Assembly: GCA_017450105.1 (NCBI GenBank)
Contig: JAFSXC010000109.1
Location: 1 to 38,687 of the forward strand
Source: Lachnospiraceae bacterium
GTDB taxonomy: Bacteria; Bacillota; Clostridia; Lachnospirales; Lachnospiraceae
DNA: 38,687 nucleotides
Direction: 5' to 3'
Shown: piece after piece, positions 35,075-38,687 of the stretch
Numbering within the stretch: the first letter of the stretch is position 1
How the letters are laid out: every line of letters starts with the position of its first letter
Made by a program: the position numbers and the translations under genes
The notes under the pieces: model-generated
Told to the model about the DNA's origin: nothing
Seen by the model: the letters and a program-made list of their open reading frames with translations, nothing else
The model's database searches: none

Positions 35075-36852
35075 TGTTTACTCTTTTTCTCCCTTTTTCT
35101 CGCCTGAATCTTCAGATAAAGCTCCATGTATTGTCTGGAGAACCGGATAATGTCCTCCTTCTGTTCGTCCGTCAGCATACCGCTGTCGTCGATTCTGCGG
35201 CAGATATCGGTATGATCGATATGGAAATAGGCAAGCAGCCCGTCCTTAAAGCGAACGATCTCGCTCACGGGAAGGTCCTGCATGACGTGAGCAATGGCGG
35301 CGGTAAGCAGGATCACCTGCTCATGCAGCGCATAAGGCTTCCACTGCTCCTGCCGCAGCAGCCGCATCAGTCCCTGGCCGTACTGCAGTCTCTTCTTGGT
35401 CACCTCGTCCAGATCACTGGAAAACTGGGTAAAGACCTCCATTTCCCGAAACTGCGCCAGATCAAGGCGAAGAGACCCGACCGCTTTTTTCATAGCCTGG
35501 GTCTGTGCAGCACCGCCGACACGGGACACGGAAAGTCCCACATTCACCGCCGGCCGCTGACCGGAGAAGAACAGATCACTCTCCAGAAAGATCTGGCCAT
35601 CGGTAATGGAGATAATATTCGTCGGAATATAGGCGGACACGTCTCCCGCCTGGGTTTCCACAATGGGAAGCGCCGTGATCGAGCCGCCTCCGATTTCCTC
35701 GGAGAGCCTGGCCGAGCGCTCCAGAAGCCGGGAATGAAGGTAAAACACGTCCCCGGGGTAGGCCTCCCGTCCGGGAGAACGCTCCAGGATCAGGGACAGA
35801 GCCCGGTAAGCAATCGCGTGCTTGCTCAGATCGTCATAAATGATCAGCACGTCCCTTCCCTCGTACATAAAATATTCCGCCAGGGCCGTCGCCGCATAGG
35901 GCGCGATATATTGCACGGAAGCGCTTTCACTGGCACCGGCGATCATAACGATCGTATGCCCCATGGCCCCGCGCTGTCGCAGAGTATCCACCATATGCGC
36001 CACACTGGAGGCCTTCTGGCCGATCGCGACATAGATGCAGATCACTCCCGTATCCTTCTGATTCAATACCGTATCGATGGCCAGCGCGGTCTTTCCGGTC
36101 TGCCGATCGCCGATAATGAGCTCTCTCTGGCCTCTTCCGATCGGGAACATGGAATCAATGGAAAGGATCCCCGTATTCATTGGCGTATCCACAGGCTCCC
36201 GGTCAATAATCCCCGGTGCCTCGGACTCAACAGGCCGAAAGCCTTCCGCCTGGATCTGGCCCAGCCCGTCGATCGGTTCACCCAGGGCGTTGATCACCCG
36301 GCCGAGAAAGCCTTCTCCGACCGGAATTCCGGCGGTTTTCTTCGTTCTCCGTACACGGCTTCCCTCGATAATCTCCTCCTCGTCTCCGAAAAGGATCACA
36401 CCGATGTGGTCCGGCTGAAGATCCTGTACCATACCGGTCACTCCGCATTCAAACAGCACCACCTCGCCGTAAACCACACCCTCCAAACCGTTTACGATCG
36501 CGATCCCGTCTCCGACGGCCTCCACATTTCCCTCTTCCTCCGGGGTCGCCCCCACCTTCCATTCCTCGATAGAGGTCTTGAAGAGAGTAATCAACTGGGC
36601 CTCGTCCGTCTCCTTTTTGGAGAGTTCCTCCAGGAGCTCTTTAAACTGCTGGAACCGGCCTTCCCTGGTCCAGTCATATAAGTCATGGCCCACCTCGAGC
36701 TGGAAGCCGTTTTCGATGGTCTGATCCTCCACCCAGATCAGAGAGCAGCCTTCCCCGTATTTCTTTGAAAGAAAACGCTCAAAACGCGCTCTTTGGGCTC
36801 CGTTTGGCGGCGTTTTCGAGTAGAGCTTCGCTTCAGACCCTGTCAGCGTCAT
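35053..36852 (-). CDS. atpA: ATP synthase F1 alpha subunit with N-terminal delta-like domain
   Basis: Alpha subunit of 599 residues against the usual ~505. From about residue 83 it is a normal alpha subunit, with Walker A GDRQTGKT at 248-255 and the typical ISVSRVGGAAQT later. The extra N-terminus (about 19-75) looks like the C-terminal domain of the delta subunit: GFQLEVGHDLYDWTREGRFQ matches delta's GGxxxRIGDxxxDxSxxGRL strand-turn. No separate atpH gene exists in the operon. The frame is open further upstream, but ATG 36852 is chosen because GGAAAGGAGCGCAGAGC precedes it. The start overlaps atpF by 20 nt and the end overlaps atpG by 22 nt. Confidence 0.95.
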   Translation of the reverse strand: MTLTGSEAKLYSKTPPNGAQRARFERFLSKKYGEGCSLIWVEDQTIENGFQLEVGHDLYDWTREGRFQQFKELLEELSKKETDEAQLITLFKTSIEEWKVGATPEEEGNVEAVGDGIAIVNGLEGVVYGEVVLFECGVTGMVQDLQPDHIGVILFGDEEEIIEGSRVRRTKKTAGIPVGEGFLGRVINALGEPIDGLGQIQAEGFRPVESEAPGIIDREPVDTPMNTGILSIDSMFPIGRGQRELIIGDRQTGKTALAIDTVLNQKDTGVICIYVAIGQKASSVAHMVDTLRQRGAMGHTIVMIAGASESASVQYIAPYAATALAEYFMYEGRDVLIIYDDLSKHAIAYRALSLILERSPGREAYPGDVFYLHSRLLERSARLSEEIGGGSITALPIVETQAGDVSAYIPTNIISITDGQIFLESDLFFSGQRPAVNVGLSVSRVGGAAQTQAMKKAVGSLRLDLAQFREMEVFTQFSSDLDEVTKKRLQYGQGLMRLLRQEQWKPYALHEQVILLTAAIAHVMQDLPVSEIVRFKDGLLAYFHIDHTDICRRIDDSGMLTDEQKEDIIRFSRQYMELYLKIQARKREKKSKQWHQPAK

Positions 36853-37333
36853 GCTCTGCGCTCCTTTCCGCTTCTTCAAGGAATGCGTCATAGCCCGTGG
36901 CATCGTCCTCATCGAAGATCATCTTTTTCGCGGCCTTTTCGATCATTCTGGAGATATCCGTCCGCGCACCGCCGACGATCAGCGATCTCTGGCGTTCTGC
37001 CTCTTTCCGGGCATCCTCCACGATCTTCTCCGCCGACATCCTGGCTTCCTTCTCGCTGCGGAGCTTCTCCTCCATCAACTGTTCCTCCGCCTGTACCTTC
37101 CGGTCACGGATCTCCGTATCCGCCTTTTCAAGCCTCGAAAAATACTCGTTTTTTAGGTCTTCGGCCTCTTTCAGCTTTCCCTCGGCCTGGTCCCTCATGT
37201 CCTCGTAGAACTTTTCCCTCTTTTCCATAAACGTCTTTACGGGCTTATACAGCAGGATATAGAGTCCGGCGAAGAGGATAATGACATTAAAAATATGTAA
37301 AAATATCTGGGTAAAATCAATCCCTAAAGGCAT
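36833..37333 (-). CDS. atpF: ATP synthase F0 subunit b
   Basis: Peripheral-stalk subunit. The 166 residues have one N-terminal membrane segment (about 5-25, FTQIFLHIFNVIILFAGLYI) followed by a long charged helix of the b-type dimer stalk. The end is acidic (FLEEAERSAEHDADRV). In ordinary F-ATPases this end contacts the delta C-terminal domain, which here appears to be part of alpha. ATG 37333 is chosen over an upstream in-frame codon because GGAGGGCGGATT precedes it. Confidence 0.93.
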   Translation of the reverse strand: MPLGIDFTQIFLHIFNVIILFAGLYILLYKPVKTFMEKREKFYEDMRDQAEGKLKEAEDLKNEYFSRLEKADTEIRDRKVQAEEQLMEEKLRSEKEARMSAEKIVEDARKEAERQRSLIVGGARTDISRMIEKAAKKMIFDEDDATGYDAFLEEAERSAEHDADRV

Positions 37334-37346
37334 AATCCGCCCTCCG

Positions 37347-37724
37347 TCACATGACAAAGATGATCAATATGGCAACGATCAGCGCGTAGATAACAACCGT
37401 CTCGATAAACACAAGTCCCAGCATGAGCATGGTCTGGATCCGGCTGGAAGCCTCCGGCTGTCTGGCCGTCCCCTCGTTTGCCTTGGCAATGGCGATGCCC
37501 ATCGCGATCGCGCCGCCGCAGGCAGCGATTCCCACCACAAGCGCCGCTCCGAGAGCCTTCGTTCCGACGGTCTGCGCCTGAGCCACCTGGACCGCTTCGC
37601 TGACCACTGCACCGCTCTCATTCGTATCCGCCGCCTGGACTCCGGAAATACCGATAAAGAAGGTCAGGGTCAGGACCATGATCACTCCTGCCAACGCTAT
37701 GGCTATCTTCTTTACATGCTTCAT
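37347..37724 (-). CDS. atpE: ATP synthase F0 subunit c with N-terminal signal-like segment
   Basis: Ion-carrying rotor subunit. Starting at ATG 37724 (AGGAGGAG upstream) gives 125 residues, against about 70-90 usual. The extra part is a hydrophobic segment (about 7-27) ending GVQAAD, like a cleavable signal peptide, plus a linker. The hairpin follows: helix 1, the polar loop ARQPEA (87-92) and helix 2 with the ion-binding Glu108 in FIETVVIY. The Gln that Na+-type rings carry in helix 1 appears to be Met here, so H+ coupling is more likely. The strong ribosome binding site supports independent translation even though subunit a is open in the same frame. Confidence 0.88.
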   Translation of the reverse strand: MKHVKKIAIALAGVIMVLTLTFFIGISGVQAADTNESGAVVSEAVQVAQAQTVGTKALGAALVVGIAACGGAIAMGIAIAKANEGTARQPEASSRIQTMLMLGLVFIETVVIYALIVAILIIFVM

Positions 37725-38579
37725 TACGCTTCTCCTCCTGCTTCTGCAATTCTTTTTTCCTTTATTTTTTTCTTTCTGTAAGGGCGGTTCCGTGACCTCT
37801 CCGAAGTATACGGAGGTCAGCATGGTCAGAACATAGGCCTGGATCAGCGCGTGCAGCACCGTAAACAGGACACCGACCACCACCGGCAGGACAAAGCTGA
37901 GATGAATGAAATAGTAGACCAGCTCCGTCGTAAGCATACCGGACAGCAGAGCTCCGAAAAGACGGAAGGACATGGAAATCGGCAGAGAAAACTCCTTCAG
38001 GGTCTTTCCGACCCCGCGGGCTTTATTCGCCCGGATCCCGCCGATCAGGATAAACACATAAGAGAAAACACCCATGGCGATAGCGCCGTTGATATCCGCC
38101 AGCGGAGCCGGCAGAGAGATGGAATGGCCCTCGGTGGTCAGAGCCTGTACACCGAAAAGCTCGAACATGGTTCCCGTAAAGATATAGGAGCCGGCCGCGA
38201 AGATATAGGCGCCCACAGGCTCAGGCTTATGGGGGCTGTTGGCCATGGAAAGCCGTACGAACAGGCCGACCCACTCCTCGATCAGAAGCTGGAACTTCCC
38301 GGGGATCATCTTAAACCGCGGGATTACGAAGATCCGGAGCAAAAGAGCGACCAAAAGCAGGACTCCTGTCACAATAAAAGCGGAAATCATGGATGGGTCC
38401 ACGCTGATCAGACCGAAGAGCCCGATGCGGTTGTTTTCATGCAGAACCGCGTCCCTCATGGCCTCCTGGATCGTCTCATGCTTCACGGAATAGGGCAGGG
38501 TAAGCGCCACGGCCACGGCTAAAGCCACCAGGACCAGGGCACAGATGATCAAAATTTTACGTACTTTCGCTTTCCCCAT
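37347..38579 (-). CDS. atpB: ATP synthase F0 subunit a, reading in frame into subunit c
   Basis: Subunit a forms the ion half-channels beside the c ring. Residues 1 to about 270 are a normal subunit a with several membrane segments; the essential Arg is R206 in SFRLFGALLSGML. After VTEPPLQKEK the frame runs through an A7 tract (37765-37771) and a basic linker, without a stop, into the c subunit at codon 286. The 410-codon product would be an a-c fusion, not seen in ordinary F-ATPases. Adding or removing one A would give a stop before c. ATG 38579 is chosen because GGGAGGAAGG precedes it; two in-frame upstream ATGs lack such a site. Confidence 0.88.
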   Translation of the reverse strand: MGKAKVRKILIICALVLVALAVAVALTLPYSVKHETIQEAMRDAVLHENNRIGLFGLISVDPSMISAFIVTGVLLLVALLLRIFVIPRFKMIPGKFQLLIEEWVGLFVRLSMANSPHKPEPVGAYIFAAGSYIFTGTMFELFGVQALTTEGHSISLPAPLADINGAIAMGVFSYVFILIGGIRANKARGVGKTLKEFSLPISMSFRLFGALLSGMLTTELVYYFIHLSFVLPVVVGVLFTVLHALIQAYVLTMLTSVYFGEVTEPPLQKEKNKGKKNCRSRRRSVMKHVKKIAIALAGVIMVLTLTFFIGISGVQAADTNESGAVVSEAVQVAQAQTVGTKALGAALVVGIAACGGAIAMGIAIAKANEGTARQPEASSRIQTMLMLGLVFIETVVIYALIVAILIIFVM

Positions 38580-38610
38580 GAAAGGCCTTCCTCCCATAAA
38601 TCTATTCCCT

Positions 38611-38616
38611 ATTATA
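38611..38616 (-). promoter_or_regulatory. -10 box of the atp operon
   Basis: TATAAT on the minus strand, with only a weak -35 candidate (TTCCAT, 38634-38639, 17 nt away). Transcription would start about 25 nt before the atpB ATG. It overlaps the divergent HAD promoter. Confidence 0.55.
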
Positions 38617-38626
38617 CAACAATTCA

Positions 38627-38635
38627 TGCTATAAT
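38627..38635 (+). promoter_or_regulatory. Extended -10 promoter of the HAD gene
   Basis: TGCTATAAT is an extended -10 element; no good -35 is seen. Six nt separate the box from the ATG at 38642, so the predicted +1 is the A of the start codon. Confidence 0.6.
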
Positions 38636-38641
38636 GGAACA

Positions 38642-38687
38642 ATGAAGATCGGATTCTTATTTGATATGGATGGAACCCTCTGGGATT
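38642..38687 (+). CDS. HAD superfamily phosphatase, 5' end only
   Basis: The first 15 codons read MKIGFLFDMDGTLWD. The DMDGT core with the preceding hydrophobic strand is motif I of haloacid dehalogenase-type phosphatases (nucleophile D8, acid D10). The next residues (LWD) fit the beta-phosphoglucomutase/phosphoglycolate phosphatase branch. The gene runs off the window, so substrate and length are unknown. No ribosome binding site precedes the ATG. Confidence 0.75.
   Translation, partial: MKIGFLFDMDGTLWD

Noticed and set aside
37347-37724. Na+-type c ring
   Set aside because: The Glu-Thr pair in helix 2 resembles Na+ sites, but the helix-1 Gln is replaced by Met when aligned on ARQPEA, so H+ coupling is more likely.

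Overview
The window reads as a chromosomal core segment from a fairly GC-rich member of the Firmicutes, class Clostridia. The best fit is Lachnospiraceae, and that placement is inference. The evidence is gene order (hup-rqcP-divIC-tilS-hpt-ftsH), archaeal-type ProRS, a stand-alone RqcP, a GlpA/GlpB/DUF1667 redox set, a DUF4867 gene, and consistent Shine-Dalgarno sites with TTGaca/TATAAT-type promoters. There are no tRNAs, rRNAs, transposases, phage genes or CRISPR arrays. The sporulation genes that many relatives carry between rqcP, divIC and tilS (yabP, yabQ, spoIIE) are missing, which suggests a non-sporulating lineage.

Layout. 1-4.9 kb (minus): a palindrome-rich tail, then ftsH, hpt, tilS, divIC, rqcP and hup, with clear promoters for divIC and hup and a terminator for hup. 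4.9-13.4 kb (minus): phosphoglucomutase, CCA-adding enzyme (in frame with a PEGA lipoprotein), prolyl-tRNA synthetase, a MATE transporter and a DUF349-repeat protein. 13.5-16.6 kb: a divergent cyclic-di-GMP pair, a GGDEF-like/EAL enzyme and an EAL-like/HDOD protein. 16.6-23.3 kb (plus): FAD oxidoreductases with a DUF1667 protein, apt, an M24 aminopeptidase, a membrane protein and murI. 23.3-26.9 kb (minus): a hypothetical gene, then a three-gene set of a membrane vWA protein, a transmembrane Ser/Thr kinase and a predicted papain-like cysteine peptidase. 27-30.7 kb (minus): a sugar operon (xylulokinase-family kinase, DUF4867, fucose/arabinose isomerase family). 30.7-32.3 kb (minus): a CorC-like membrane protein and a small membrane protein. 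32.3-38.6 kb (minus): the F-type ATP synthase operon. The last 46 bases start a divergent HAD phosphatase.

The most unusual part is the ATP synthase. There is no atpH (delta) gene. Instead the alpha subunit has an N-terminal extension of about 80 residues that looks like the C-terminal domain of delta. Subunit a also runs in frame into subunit c through an A7 tract, with no stop codon, although c keeps its own strong ribosome binding site and ATG. A similar stop-less junction joins the CCA enzyme to a lipoprotein. Other items worth following are a 95-nt structured repeat placed directly before the start of rqcP and of the DUF349 gene, the kinase/vWA/peptidase operon, and two promoters whose -10 boxes sit so close to the ATG that the mRNAs would be leaderless or nearly so.
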